A stretch of DNA of 64,000 nucleotides, taken from positions 30,462,001 to 30,526,000 of the forward strand of contig NC_073354.2 of the NCBI RefSeq assembly GCF_027580225.2, read 5' to 3'. Below the pieces are notes generated by a model. The model did not search any database. It was given only the letters and a program-made list of their open reading frames with translations, and was not told the DNA's origin. The stretch comes from Misgurnus anguillicaudatus (Eukaryota; Chordata; Actinopteri; Cypriniformes; Cobitidae). Both the position numbers and the translations under genes were made by a program. This document shows positions 44,744 to 56,612 of the stretch, piece after piece (within the stretch, counting starts at the first letter, position 1; each line of letters opens with the position of its first letter).

Positions 44744-46214
44744 TTATGGTATGTTTACAGAGAGTCTGACAGACAGAAATAATAAGATAAGGTGATCTTT
44801 TTATATATTTAATACAGTTTCATACCAAACTTAATAATAAAGGTGCTTAAAAGGTTCTTCACAGTGATGGCATAGAAGAAGGTTTCTCAAAGAACCATTC
44901 AGTTCAACCATTTCATTGTTCTTTCATACCATTTTATAATCTGAGGAACCTTTTTTAATACAAATCGTTTTTTTTTTTTTTTTTTTGGAAACAGAAAAGT
45001 TCTTTAGATGTTAAAGGTTCTTTATGAAACCATGCAGCCAAAAATCGTGAAGCTATTATTAAGAGTGTATTATGACTTCAGCATTAATGAAAGAACAGAG
45101 ACAGAACCCACATCACTGAGAGTATGAGAAAATTCAAAGCTTGAGGAAAATGATTGACAGCAGTTTCATCTTAATGGAAGTCATCATTCACAATATCTGT
45201 TGCTAGGCACTGTATAACACACTACTATAAGAACTGTCAAAAGCAGGAAGTTACCAAAGATGTGAAGTGATTTTACTAGATACTGTACGAAGAAGAAAAA
45301 GAGTCATTTTACAGTCTGGTTATATTATATTTGTCACTCTTCAAAAGCAACAGAAATGAAGGCATATTTAAAACTTAACTCTGAAATTGATAAAACAACC
45401 TGGAAAACTGTTTAAGAAATAGCATAAGCAGTGTGAATTAATCCTGCATTAAAAAAAACTTCTTATAGACGGTTTCAACAGTGACAACATAAACAAACGG
45501 CTTTCGTGAAACAGACGTAACTTCTGGTAAACTCTGCAAAGAATCAATAACAACAGAGTCCTTTTTAGAGTAGTTTATTTCTGATAACAAGCAAAATAAA
45601 CAACAAGTAGATTACCTTACTTCAAAAGCGTATCAAAAATTACACTGAGCTACGTTTACGTTAACTGAGCATTAACGTTCCAATGTTACCAGAGGCCTCC
45701 ATCGGTCATAGTAGGAGTCAACCACCTAGTTCTGCTAGAAATAGCCCTAGCCCAACACCAATAAAAAATATTTTGTGGTTACTACAGAAAAAAAAAACTA
45801 ATTTAACCCTTATGTTATATTGGGATATTTTTGTCCACTATAGGGTGCTGCTGAGTCTTTATTTGGCCACAACTTTGTGTTTCAGCAAATGGAATGATTT
45901 TTGTTGACAAATCTTTTGTTGTTCAAAACTGCTTTGAACATTTTTCAAAAACTGAACAATACACTGTGGGCAAATTCACAACCATTTCGTTATGTTTGTG
46001 ATGAAAACACCCACTAAATTAAACTGCTGTAAAAATCAGATAAATAATTGGTTTCAAACTTTTTTGCATAAATCTGTTATTCAACCTCAGTCCTGATCAA
46101 AACTGCTAAATGTTTAAGAAAAATTTCAGGATTTTTACTCTTTAATTAGTAATGATTTTTTTCAAAAACTTTGCTAAATCCGCCACGTTACTGTAAGTGT
46201 ACTATATAATGGAG

Positions 46215-46752
46215 CCCAGTCTCCTGAAAATGCGTATAAATAGCACGAAGTGTAAAACTCGTGCAATACATACGCCAAATTCCACTTTGGCGTGCATATG
46301 ATACGCAAGTCCTTCCCATTCACTTAAACGGGGCATCTTTTTTGTCGTTTTATTTAATGGTTTCTCAATTTTTTTGCTATTTTTTTACCATTTTCGCTTG
46401 GGTTTAGGGTTAGAACAACTTTTTGTTATTTAAAAATGACATCCTAACCCAAACCCCAACTCTAACCCCAACTCCAAGCGACCATGGCTTAAATATGGAC
46501 AAAAACATAGAGAAACCTGTATATTAAATAACCTTATTAAGCAAATCTGAAATCTAACCCTAAACCCAAGCGAAAATGGTTTAAAAAACAGAAAAAAATG
46601 TAGAAACCAATAAATAAAACGACAAAAAAGATGCCCCGTTTAAGTGAATGGGAAGGACTTGCGTATCATATGCACGCCAAAGTGGAATTTGGCGTATGTA
46701 TTGCACGAGTTTTACACTTCGTGCTATTTATACGCAACCTCAGGAGACTGGG
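46215..46752. repeat. Near-perfect inverted repeat (foldback), arms about 150 bp
   Basis: The left arm from CCCAGTCTCCTGAAAATGCG to GATGCCCCGTTT-type sequence (46215-46367) is repeated inverted at 46600-46752, with only a few mismatches near the outer ends. Examples are AGCACGAAGTGTAAAACTCG and its inverse at 46703-46722. The spacer is AT-rich and itself partly inverted around GGTTTAGGGTTAG and CTAACCCTAAACCC motifs. No protein is encoded. Confidence 0.85.
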
Positions 46753-46972
46753 TAGACCAGCCACAGTTGGATTATTGGTCTTTAATAGTTTAAGACATCC
46801 CATCTCTGTCAAACTGTTGATCAGCAAGATTATCTGAGAACCCTGACCAGCTGAATTGTCTGAAACTTTTTAAAACCAGTCAACAGACTAAACTGGGAGA
46901 CCAGAAAACGAATTTAATATCTTCATCTTACCGTTTCATAACTGAGAATGGGTAGGCTACATTCATACATAC

Positions 46973-47390
46973 ACTGTAAAAAAAATTCTGTAGAAATTAC
47001 AATGTTATTGCAGCTGGGTTGCCGGTAATTTACCGTATATTTAAATTTAATTTATTTACTGGCAAGAGTTTGTTCAAAGTTAAATAAAATTTAAATATTA
47101 ACAAGTCTTTATCTTTACAGAATAAAACTATACAATAACAGCCTCATGCAAAGCATTCTGGGAACCAGAAATCATCATCAACCTTTTTCTGTTATTTGCT
47201 TCAGATTTTGTTTCCCAGAATGTTTTGCTTGATGCTGTTTTTTTAGTTTTACTCTGTAAAGACAAAGACTTGTAAATGTTAAATGTTAATTTAACTTTGA
47301 ACAAAATGTTGCCAGTAAATAACATACATTTAAATCTACGGTAAGTTACCGGCAACCCAGCTGCAATTTCTACAGATTTTTTTTACAGTG
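46973..47390. repeat. GGTTGCCGGTAATTTACCG palindrome family, long copy
   Basis: Ends ACTGTAAAAAAAATTCTGTAG and CTACAGATTTTTTTTACAGT are inverted. Inner AAAGCATTCTGGGAACCAG and TTTGTTTCCCAGAATG are also inverted. Confidence 0.7.
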
Positions 47391-47423
47391 AAGGGGCCAA
47401 AGAATGCACAGAAATAATCTGTT

Positions 47424-47783
47424 AAAGAGGACATTTCACAAGACTTTTTTAAGATGTCAAATAAATCTTTGTTGTCCCCAGAGTACACATGTTAACATGT
47501 TTTAGCTCAAAATATCAGCTAGATAATTATTATAACAATTTAAAATTGCCACTTTGTAGGTGTTAGCAAAAATGTGCCGTTTTTGGGTGTGTCCTTTAAA
47601 ATGCAAATGAGCTGATCTTTGCACTAAATGGCAGTGGCGTGGTTGGATAGTGTAGATAAGAGGCAGTATTATCCCTTTCTGACATCACCAGGGGAGCCAT
47701 TTTCTAGGTTGATAAAAGCACTGGGGACCCAATTATAGCACTTAACTAAAAAAGTTTATATTTTTATGGTATGTCCCCTTTAA
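47424..47783. mobile_element. MITE, TTAAAGAGGACATTTCACAAGAC family
   Basis: Ends TTAAAGAGGACATTTCACAAG and ATGGTATGTCCCCTTTAA are inverted. The interior includes GTGTGTCCTTTAAAATGCAAATGAGC. Similar copies are listed at 9743, 29805, 51056 and 54122. Confidence 0.63.
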
Positions 47784-48366
47784 ATTGTTCTCTGATATCT
47801 ACATAGAAGGTATGTGGCTTTATTAAGTGCAAAAAATATCCAGAAACGTCTTTACAAGTCCATTTACAACCCTAGGATTTGTCCTTAGAATGAAATGGTC
47901 TATTACCTTATTTGAAAGGGTGATGAATAAAAATGTTAAGCTCTGCTCTGATTGGCTGTTTTTCAGACCAGTAGCTCTGTGTGTGTAAAAACATACCTTA
48001 TGTTTGAACCAGTATCAGACAAAGATATGGAATTTGAGGAATTCAGCAATTGAATGTGGATGTTTCTTAGTGGTAAGTTTGTGTTTTTTTTCGGTATAGA
48101 CCTGGAAATCGTAACTGTAACGCCAATAGTAGAATGGTAGCATATGGCATTATCGCTAAATTTGTTTATAGCATTGTAACAACATTTTTATAAATTGAAT
48201 GTGTAATTTAATGTTAGGGTAACGTCACAGTCAGTGTTTTCCAGCTGTCTTTTGCATGAACAAGATTTACGTAAGGAGGAAACGATCGTGTTTGAGGCTC
48301 ACGATATGTCATTACCACGTACAGAACTACTTATTAAAATTCATCTATGCCTATGTAAATACAAGC

Positions 48367-48577
48367 CTGATCTCATGAGAAATCGGACATATTTTACAAG
48401 GTTGGTTAATTCGTGCAAAATCTTGCGATTCTCATGAAAAAACAACAAGAAAAAACGAACCCCTAACCCCAATGTCACAGGGGTCTAGGAAAATCGTACC
48501 AAAACTTACAAATGTGGTCGTATAAATTAATACGAATTAGCAAACTCGTAAAATATGTACGAATTCTCGTGAGATAG
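48367..48577. repeat. TACGAATT dispersed repeat, short copy
   Basis: Starts TGATCTCATGAGAAATCGGAC and ends GTACGAATTCTCGTGAGATAG, inverted. It contains CCCCTAACCCCAATGTCACAGGGG. It is the relative of 7209-7785. Confidence 0.52.
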
Positions 48578-49324
48578 CGTTAGTAAAAAACGTTTTACAT
48601 TCTACGGCACCTTTAAATAAAAACTTCACGTGACTCAGTTTGGATCATATTGAACATTTCACAAGACTTTAAACTCATTTCTAAATCCATTTTTTATTTA
48701 CAGTTTTGGTCAGAGCATCGTCATGGTGAAATCACACACTGTACACTCCTGGCCCGGGTCGAGGCATCATGCAAGAGTTCCTGAACTTGTAGTATATTCA
48801 TTATAATTATTCATTATAATAATTATGATAATCAGATGTGACACTTGTGACAGCTTACATTAGGTGTGACTATCAGGGCTTGTTTTACATGTTTTTACCG
48901 CAGAGCAAATCTCACGTAAGCTTGGACTGTTCCTTGCAAGTTGAAGAATCGTAACATTGCTTTAACTTTACTTTTTATTCAATATGTTAAGTCTAATTAA
49001 GCACCATGTTTAAATCAATCAAAATGTATATACACACACAGTCATTTGTACACCAGCCAGGCAAATGTAACATCTGCAATCTTTCAGGAGTTTATGCAAA
49101 CAGAATAAAGCAGTTCAGATCACACATTAAAAGAAAACATATTAAGAAAACTGTTACACTTTACAATAAGATTGCATTTGTTAACATGGGTAAGCTAACA
49201 TTGAACAATACCACAGCATTTATTAATCTTAGTTCATGTTCGTTTCAGCATTTACTAATACACAAATAAAAAATTGCAATATAGTTAGTGCACAATGAAC
49301 TAACATGAACAATTGTATAGGCAT

Positions 49325-49984
49325 TAAAGGTGCAGTGTGTAATTTTTAGAAGGATCTCTTGACAGAAATGCAAAATGATATACAAAACTATATTATCAGG
49401 GGTGTATAAAGACCTTATATAATGAACTGTTACGTGTTTATTACCTTAGATCAGTGGTTGCCAAACGTTTTCAGCGTGCGGCCCCCCGTGTGTATGCTGC
49501 ATTCCTTTGCGGCCCCCCAAAGAAAATTTTTGACAAAAAATTGTTCTAAAACTCCACATTTTATTAAATAAAAAAAACATTAAATTATACAAAAAGTAGT
49601 GCTTTTGGTTAGTAGCCTTATTTTTTAAAGGTTTAATTACACACAGAATTCATGATAAATTAATGTATTTCATAAAATGTCATAAAACTGGCCCCCCCCT
49701 GGCACCATCTCACGCCCCCCCTGGGGGTCCCGGCCCCCAGTTTGAAAACCACTGCCTTAGATCGAGGGTCCCCTTACATGGACGTTAACATTTTGTGCCA
49801 CCATTTTTCTACATAAGCCTTTACAGACAATTTTTTTACTAAGTTGTCTCCGACGATGACATGTTTGTCCGGTGGCGGCTACCGTAGCTTCTCTATGTGT
49901 TTCAAAAGCGATGTGTTTCAATCGTTGGTTGCAATTCGCAACCTCACCATTAGATGCCGCTAAAATTAACACAATGCACCTTTA
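49325..49984. mobile_element. MITE A, GGTGCAGTGTGTAA family, level 2, itself interrupted
   Basis: TAAAGGTGCAGTGTGTAATTTTTAG on the left and ACACAATGCACCTTTAAC on the right are the family ends, in the orientation opposite to 30478. The middle is split by a hAT-type insertion at 49452-49754. Removing that restores a copy of about the usual length. Confidence 0.78.
49452..49754. mobile_element. hAT-type element, TIR CAGTGGTT, copy 2, level 3 of nest
   Basis: Ends CAGTGGTTGCCAAACG and GTTTGAAAACCACTG are inverted, and CCTTAGAT is exactly duplicated (49444-49451 and 49755-49762). Inner GTGCGGCCCCCC and GGGGGTCCCGGCCCCC motifs match 41672-41970. This is the youngest event in this stack. Confidence 0.88.
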
Positions 49985-51055
49985 ACTAACATTAACAAAG
50001 ATTAATAAATGCTGAAAAACTATCTTGCTCATTGTTAGTTCATTGTTCACTGTTAGTTTTATTGTAAAGTGTTACCAGAAAATTCAATATATTTTAAGGA
50101 TACATTACAGTAGGACAACATTATTTTCATTACATCACATTTCCCCAGTCTCTCATTACTGTAATGCATCTGGACAGTAGTTTAGCATTGATGTTTTCCC
50201 AATCCCTTATTATTCCCATTAGTGAATCTCATTAGGTTAGATTGTTTTATTATTATTCATAATGTTAAAATGCAAAAGTTTTTTGAGACCCATATACTGT
50301 AGATTTACTTTCATGGTTTCATTCTTCTTCTTCAGTTCCATTAACCATACGAACAAATCGCTTCATACTCAAACAGAATCACAAATAACGTTGTAAAGGA
50401 CCATAGGGAATTATTTGCCTGCCAGGTCTGAAGGAGCAGTGCGGCTAAAATATTTTTTATTAATTATCAGAGCCATTAAGCGTTGCCAGTGCAGTTCACA
50501 TGGGGATCAATTAAACACAGCCCAGTTAGACCCTCTGTTTATATACAGCCATTCTGAATCAGAGCAGATTGCCATTTATTGCAATGTTAACAGGATGTTG
50601 TTTCAGGCACTTTCTCTCTGTGAATTTTAATATATAATCTGACCCGACAGTTTCTGCACACATTTACCAGGAATCAGTTTAAGAGAGAAGGTAAAATACA
50701 TATTTCATCATCCATTCAACTGTAGGGCAATGCAAAATGTGTTATTTAGCTATGGCATGGCAGTTTGACCAAAATAAAGACATTTTACACTTAGATGCAT
50801 CATCCGAGGCTATATGCAAAATATTCTAGAAGATTGAAAGTGTGGTATAAAAAGGAAATTGTGACCCTGGACCACAACACCAGTCATAAGGGTCTTTTAT
50901 TAAAAGCTGGGATTTATACATCATAAATAAGATTTCCATTAAATGTATGGTTTGTTAGGAAAGGACAATATTTGTCTGAGATACAACTATTTGAAAATCT
51001 GGAATCTGAGGGTGCAAAAAAATCAAAATGATGAGAAAATTGCCTTTAAAGGGGA

Positions 51056-51465
51056 CATTTTACAAGACTTTTTTAAAATATGTGTACATATGTGAAGTTT
51101 AAGCTCAAAATACCATAGACAATTTATTATAGCATGTTAAAATTGCCACTTTGTAGGTATAAGCAAAAATGTGCTGTTTGGGGGTGTGTCCTTTTAAATG
51201 CAAATGAGCTGATCTCTACACTAAATGGCAGTGCCGTGATTGGATAGTGCAGATAAAGGGGCATTTTGCACTTCATCTGCTTCTCACTGCACTTCATTGG
51301 ACACACCCAAAACTGCACATTTTACAAACACCTACAAAGTGGCCATTTTAACAAAATAAATTATCTATATGGCATTCTGAGCCAAAACCCCACATATGCG
51401 CTCCGGGGACACCAAAGATCCATTTGACATCCCAAAAAAATCCTGTGACATGGCCCCTTTAAATA
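51056..51465. mobile_element. MITE, TTAAAGGGGACATTTTACAAGAC family, nested
   Basis: Ends TTAAAGGGGACATTTTACAAG and GTGACATGGCCCCTTTAAA are inverted. It also contains an inner inverted pair, GGGGTGTGTCC and GGACACACCC. It interrupts the host between TTGCC and AAGTTGTCC. Confidence 0.68.
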
Positions 51466-51606
51466 TGAAAAAAGTCAAATTTTCATGATATGTCTCCTTT
51501 AAAGTTGTCCAAATGAAGTCTTTAGCAACACATATTACTAATGAAACATACATATTTAATGTTTATGATATGAAATGTACAAAATATCATTATGGAACAT
51601 GATTTT

Positions 51607-52040
51607 TGATTCAGTCCTTCCAGAAAAATGCAGTTTTTTTGTGATTGTTGCATGCAAAAATCCTCGATCTTGTTTTCTTAAAAAATGCGATGGAATATGT
51701 AGGATATTTATGCAATTTTATGGAATGAAATTGCAGGAACTTGCAAAACTGCGGGAACTTGCAAAAACTGCTGTCGCATAATTACGTCACTTCACAACGT
51801 TCCCATGGCAATAGGGGACATGGCTGAGCTTATGTGAAGTATATGCAACATTTTTCAACTTTCTGCTAAGACATAAGTGACTTTTTGCTACGATTATTAA
51901 TTATGAAATCATGCAAGCCCCGCATATTTTGCACGTGAAAGTGCGGCATATTGAAAAAATGCGGCCCCGCATAAATATGTGGACTTTGGCTGAGTATGCA
52001 TTGAATCATGCGATCGCATAATCGCGTTTTTCTGGAGGGA
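51607..52040. mobile_element. Element with TIR CAGTCCYTCCAGAAAAA, nested
   Basis: Ends CAGTCCTTCCAGAAAAATGC and CGTTTTTCTGGAGGGACTG are inverted. The inside is rich in TGCAAAAA/GCGGCC motifs and non-coding. A target-site duplication is not clear. Confidence 0.66.
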
Positions 52041-52130
52041 CTGTTGGTTAATATCCTAATGATTTTTGTTATTAAAAAAAATCAATAATTTTGACCCATA
52101 CAATGTATTGTTGACAATTGCTACAAATTA

Positions 52131-52782
52131 AGAGTTTAAAAGTCCAAAACGCGATAAATGCCATTAAAAAAGAGTCACCGCCAAAATCAGTATTGTATCA
52201 GGTCAGTTTTTAAAAGTAAATTCTTAATTTTACGCAAAATCCAAAATCCGCCGTGTTATTCTGTCATCTTTTCTCCCTTTTTCCCAAAACGCAATAAATG
52301 CCACTCCTCCTTTTCTGTAAAATGCAATAAATCCGATCAACGAATCACAGCGCACCATTCCACGCATTGTAAACAACAATGGCGGCACGATGAATACACA
52401 GAATCTTAGTTTTCCTCATCTTGTACTTCATGATCATCAAAAAAATAATAATAATAATAATAATACGTTGATGGCATTAATAAACCTGTGGTGGTTTTCT
52501 GTGACAGGAAAGAAACGTAAGCCATCAAAATCTAATAATTTACGGAAAACGGAAAAATTCTGATTTTGTCATGGATTTATTGCATTTTGTGGAAAAAATA
52601 ATCCGTTTTTATAATAAAGCTTTCAAAATCAAATAATGGATTTGAATTTTTTATGTTGTTATAACCTAAAGATGCTATGTGAAAGTTTGTACTAAAAATA
52701 GTGTTTTTAATCTCTTTTTTAAACACGTTTTTACGCAAATTAGTCAAAATGAATTTATTGCGTTTTGGAACCAAACTCTTCA
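52131..52782. mobile_element. Element with AAACGCGATAAATGCC ends, nested
   Basis: Left TTAAGAGTTTAAAAGTCCAAAACGCGATAAATG and right AATTTATTGCGTTTTGGAACCAAACTCTT are imperfect inversions, flanked by CAAAT. It is related to the perfect-ended MITE at 23580-23818. A run of AATAATAAT occurs at 52443-52466. Confidence 0.65.
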
Positions 52783-53639
52783 AATATACCCGTGCAACTT
52801 ATAACTAATTTTGTGGTCCAGGCTCAAAATTGTTTCGTGATATTCAGGAGGTTACCATACAGTACAGCTAAATCAGAAAGTGGAAATTCCTAAATAGCTT
52901 TTGAACAGATAACATGAACAGAGCTCTCGCATGAAATTCGGGCACCAATTTGAAACTTTCTAATATTGTTTTTCACCTTCTTGGTATGACACAAAACAAA
53001 AAGTTTCAACCCTTTTTGACTTTCTCGCACATAATAATGCTATTCCTACCCCCTCCAAATATTTTACATTTATCTCGAAAAATGCCCACCTACACGGCAT
53101 AATAAATTATTAGTCTACTAGAAAATAGCGAACAGTGGCACACGTTAAAAAAAGGCTTAAAATAGAAAGAAGTTACGACTGTATTCTATTCGGTATCTCG
53201 ATAACAGGACTCAACACCATCTTAAAAAACACGATATTCACAAACAACCTTTTGGAGCAAGGACAGTCGCTCGACGGCCAACTGCTACCTCTTCCAAGGT
53301 CGGCCTATTTCTAGCTGAAAGATATTAAATACGCAACAGATTTTTGACACCCCATGCAAACAAGTACGGTTGATCCTGTGTTGACGTCGATCTGATAAAA
53401 TCATCCTTTAACTCCAAAAAATATGAATCTCTTAGCAGCTACTGTTATCTTTATTCGTTTTTTGTAACTCGTCTTGGCACTTTCAACGCACACGTACATC
53501 CAGGAGAAGAAAAACTAATCGGGTAAGAAAACCGTGACTGCTAGAATAACCCTTTGTAAACACGACCACGACAATTTACCCCAGTCAACATTTGAAGATT
53601 GTAAAACTACATCAGTTAACTAATATCATACTGACTGGT

Positions 53640-53990
53640 TAATGAACATTCTTTAAGTGCGGATGGTTTCTGTCCTGCTTGGATCCACCGGGTCCATTGC
53701 ACGAGTCCAAGTCTTTGTAATTTCTGTCTTCTGGCATCCGCAGAGATCAACACAATCTGCTCATTTGCTCAGCACCGCTTTGTATTGTTCATGGTTGCAA
53801 TGAAGCGAGAGTCTGCTGAGGGAGCTTGGCCACAGGGTGGCTCTCTCGTACCTCCCGGATCTCTGCAGCGATGCTCTGGTGCTGAGCGAGAGAGAGAGAG
53901 AGAGGAAGGGCTGGGCATAGACAAAGAAAATCTGCTAGGTTGCATTAGTTTGTGAGGTTAAACGTCGGTTCTGTGTTCCTCCGACAGTTC
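53640..53990. other. Unassigned exon-like island, GC-richer than surroundings
   Basis: A unique, GC-richer segment surrounded by AT-rich DNA. On the minus strand a small open frame starts MPEDRNYKDLDSCNGPGGSK (about 53740 downward). On the plus strand another starts MVAMKRESAEGAWPQGGSL (about 53791 upward) and runs into a GAGAGA tract. I recognise neither product. It could be a first exon with 5' UTR, a lncRNA exon, or a conserved regulatory element. Confidence 0.3.
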
Positions 53991-54121
53991 GTAAGACACT
54001 ATCATGTTAAGACATTTACGTAGAAAGACGAACATCAGTTCTTCATTTTGATTGGTTGATAAGGCAGATATCCTCTCACTTTGACCTATGGAGGAAGAAA
54101 ACAAAGAAAATGGGAAAGTGT

Positions 54122-54229
54122 TAAAGGGGACATTTTACAAGACTTTTTAAAGATGTCAAAAAAATATTTGGTGTCCCCAGAGCACATATTTGAAGTTTTG
54201 GCTTACAATACCATATAGATAATTTATTT
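54122..54229. repeat. Truncated MITE, TTAAAGGGGACATTTTACAAGAC family
   Basis: The left half of the family seen at 47424 and 51056 is present, including TGGTGTCCCCAGAGCACATATTTG. The right half is missing and a different repeat (TCTTTCTGGTTCTCGAATCTGATTGG) follows. Confidence 0.6.
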
Positions 54230-55308
54230 TATACAACAGGTCTTTCTGGTTCTCGAATCTGATTGGCTAAGAGCTATGCGATATTGTACTGATAACGGCA
54301 CAGTAACCTCTTCACCTTTCGTATCATTCCGCCACCTAGTGAATGGAGGTCCTAAACAGGCTAATCTCTGAATGGAAAAACACAGACGCGCTGTTTTTAA
54401 ACACTCTCCGTGTGTCTTATTAGTTCACTAGCTCGTAAATCAGTCGGTGAATCCCAATCGGAAGTTATTATTCCGTTAAAGATCAGCGCTCTTGGATGTT
54501 ACGTTAAACTTAATGGGATTAATGTCTTGTCACATCGTCTGGACACTTGGAAAGAGGAATGTAAACACTCGGTTTTTCTTCTGGAGCTATATCTCTTAAC
54601 AGAACGTGAAAACACTGTGGAACTGCAGGTAAGCACCGCAGCTTTTAAATGTGGACATTGATCATTTATTTAATCGCGACGTGACTATTAAAACATGTTA
54701 TGAGAATATCGCCACTGATATATTTATAAACAGCATGCAAAAACATCTCTCTGACACTTATAAAAACTGTTTTATATAGTACTGACAAGAACAAAGTTTA
54801 ATAATAACCGAGTGCTCGTATCGCGTTAAGAGTAAATGGGAAACCAATAGTATCATTATATAAGCATAGTTTTATTAACTTTTACCTCGCGCCAAAACAA
54901 TAACAACACAAAAGACACTAAATATGAATAAGAAAACAAGTAATAGTTTCATCATGACACCAAATACTGCTGATTTGATCTCATTTTGACTATCAAAAAC
55001 AAAGAAGGCGAATATCAGAGCCATGGAATCCCTGTCAGAGATGTAGCCCAGAGAGGGCGGTGGTCAGCGGGGCGAGTGAACACTGACGTCCGCTCATGCT
55101 TTGGTTCTCATTCGTACCGAATCTCACTAAGCAAACGTTCAAACAGGCGCTATCTTTACTAATCGACTGCAGATTTAAATATAATAAATATATATTCTCG
55201 ACTGAACTAATCTTAAAACTACACTTTGTGACCAAGAAACGTTAAAATAAAAAAACGCATATCCGTCCATTGAGTTAATATGAGATTCAAAGCAGCCGAA
55301 AGTTTTAC

Positions 55309-55370
55309 CTGTCATTCTGGCAGCCCTGAAATCCGTGGCGGAAGAAGTAGTTCTCAAACAAAGAGGCTTT
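55309..55370 (-). other. Possible first exon with strong donor, product unknown
   Basis: On the minus strand GAACTACTTCTTCCGCCACGG leads to GCCAGAATGACAG and then the donor GTAAAAC (from 55308). ATG at 55315 would give Met-Thr plus one base. The CTTCTTCCGCC tract and GC-rich surroundings resemble the 5' end of a housekeeping transcript. No downstream exon could be joined, so this remains a guess. Confidence 0.25.
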
Positions 55371-56253
55371 TAAAATAACTCTGTTGTTGTTTTCTAGTTT
55401 TCGTTTTTTCAAACGTGTGCCGTCGAACTGTTTATTATTTGAATTTAGTATTATTTTTCCTGCCGTCCATGATACTATCAGCAATCCATATTTGGTTTAC
55501 AACCAACCATTTGAGAAGCTCTAATGTAAGCACTTTAATATTCGTCAACAAGCTTAGGATAAACTCTATCAATGAGCAGTTTTTGTAGCTGGCTAAAACA
55601 AAGCATCTTTTTGTGTCTATGTGGGGTTTTGCATCATCTTTGAGTTGCATAGTAATGTCTTCTGCCCTTTCAACAAATTATTAGCCGTGACCTTTTCCAC
55701 TTTTCATTACGCTTTTCTATTTTTCTCCATGCTGCATCTAAGAAGCACAGAAAGCAGATGCACCCCTTTTTTTTACCAAAGCATGCATACAAAAATCTCC
55801 CACCGCCATATCAAAATATGCAATCTGTCTATGGATAGATCTGCCATTCAAAGCACTCCAATGCATTATGGAAAAGAGACCCTCTGACATTTACAAAAGC
55901 AAAAGACTCGTGACAGAGTGGTTTAGTCAGCCGGCCATGTAATAAATACAAAACACCGGCTGACAGTAAATACTCAGCGCAAGATACTTTTACCAAGTAA
56001 AAACAGAAAAGCGCTTATGGGTAACAAGGGAGTGTTGCTCTTTTATAAGAGCAATTAATTTCCTCTCTTTTCTTTCTGTGGATTCTGTGTACAGTAATTC
56101 TCCTCCATCTGCTCCCAGAAGACAAGGATGGATGGATCTTAAAAGTTGCACAAAGCATTGTAACTTGTCATTGATTTAAAAGCCCATGTAAACGCACCTG
56201 TGGCAGAAAATAGCACAGTCAAAAATGCATTACACCATGAAGGTGTTATTTAC

Positions 56254-56599
56254 TTAAAGGTGCAGGGTGTAATTTTTAGAAGGATATTTTGACAGAAATG
56301 CAAAATAATATACAAAACTATACACCACTGATAATATAAAGACGTTTATTGCCTTAGAATGAGACGTTTTTATCTACATATACCGAGGGTCCCCTTACAT
56401 GGAAGTCGCCATTTTGTGCCGCCATGAAATCCTTAATGGACAAACTTTTTTTTACTAGGTTGTCTCCGATGACATGTTTGTCCGTTAGCTTCTCTATGTG
56501 ATTAAAAAACGAGGGGTAAGCAGTGGACTGAGCCATTGGTTGCAATTCACCAGCACCTCACCACTAGATGTCGCTAAAATTTACACACTGCACCTTTAA
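56254..56599. mobile_element. MITE A, GGTGCAGGGTGTAATTTTTAG family, copy 4
   Basis: Ends TTAAAGGTGCAGGGTGTAA and TTTACACACTGCACCTTTAA are inverted, with inner GCCATTTTGTGCCGCCATG and CACTAGATGTCGC. A GGTTGCCAGTAAC palindrome follows within 15 bp. Confidence 0.72.
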
Positions 56600-56612
56600 C
56601 TGCACCTTAAAC

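Larger units (their letters stand above)
49153..50076. mobile_element. Outer element, TIR GTTACACTTTACAATAAG, level 1 of a triple nest
   Basis: The left end GTTACACTTTACAATAAG and right end TTATTGTAAAGTGTTACC are inverted. The inner AACTAACATTAACAAAGATTAATAAATGCTG belongs to the TTAATGTTAACTAA family. It is interrupted by MITE A at 49325-49984. Confidence 0.7.
50868..52829. repeat. TGTGACCCTGGACCACA repeat broken by three insertions
   Basis: The left end TTGTGACCCTGGACCACAAC and right end TTTTGTGGTCCAGGCTCAAAA are those of the uninterrupted copy at 1953-2298. Between them the host sequence is separated by inserts at about 51056-51500 (MITE), 51607-52040 (CAGTCCTTCCAGAAAAA ends) and 52131-52782 (AAGAGTTTAAAAGTCCAAAACGC ends). 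Host segments such as TTTAGCAACACATATTACTAATG and CATACAATGTATTGTTGACAATTGC lie between them. Confidence 0.72.

Noticed and set aside
54410..54661. 83-residue plus-strand open frame
   Set aside because: It lies within a repeat-like segment beginning TCTGGTTCTCGAATCTGATTGG, a common fish repeat, so coding is unlikely.
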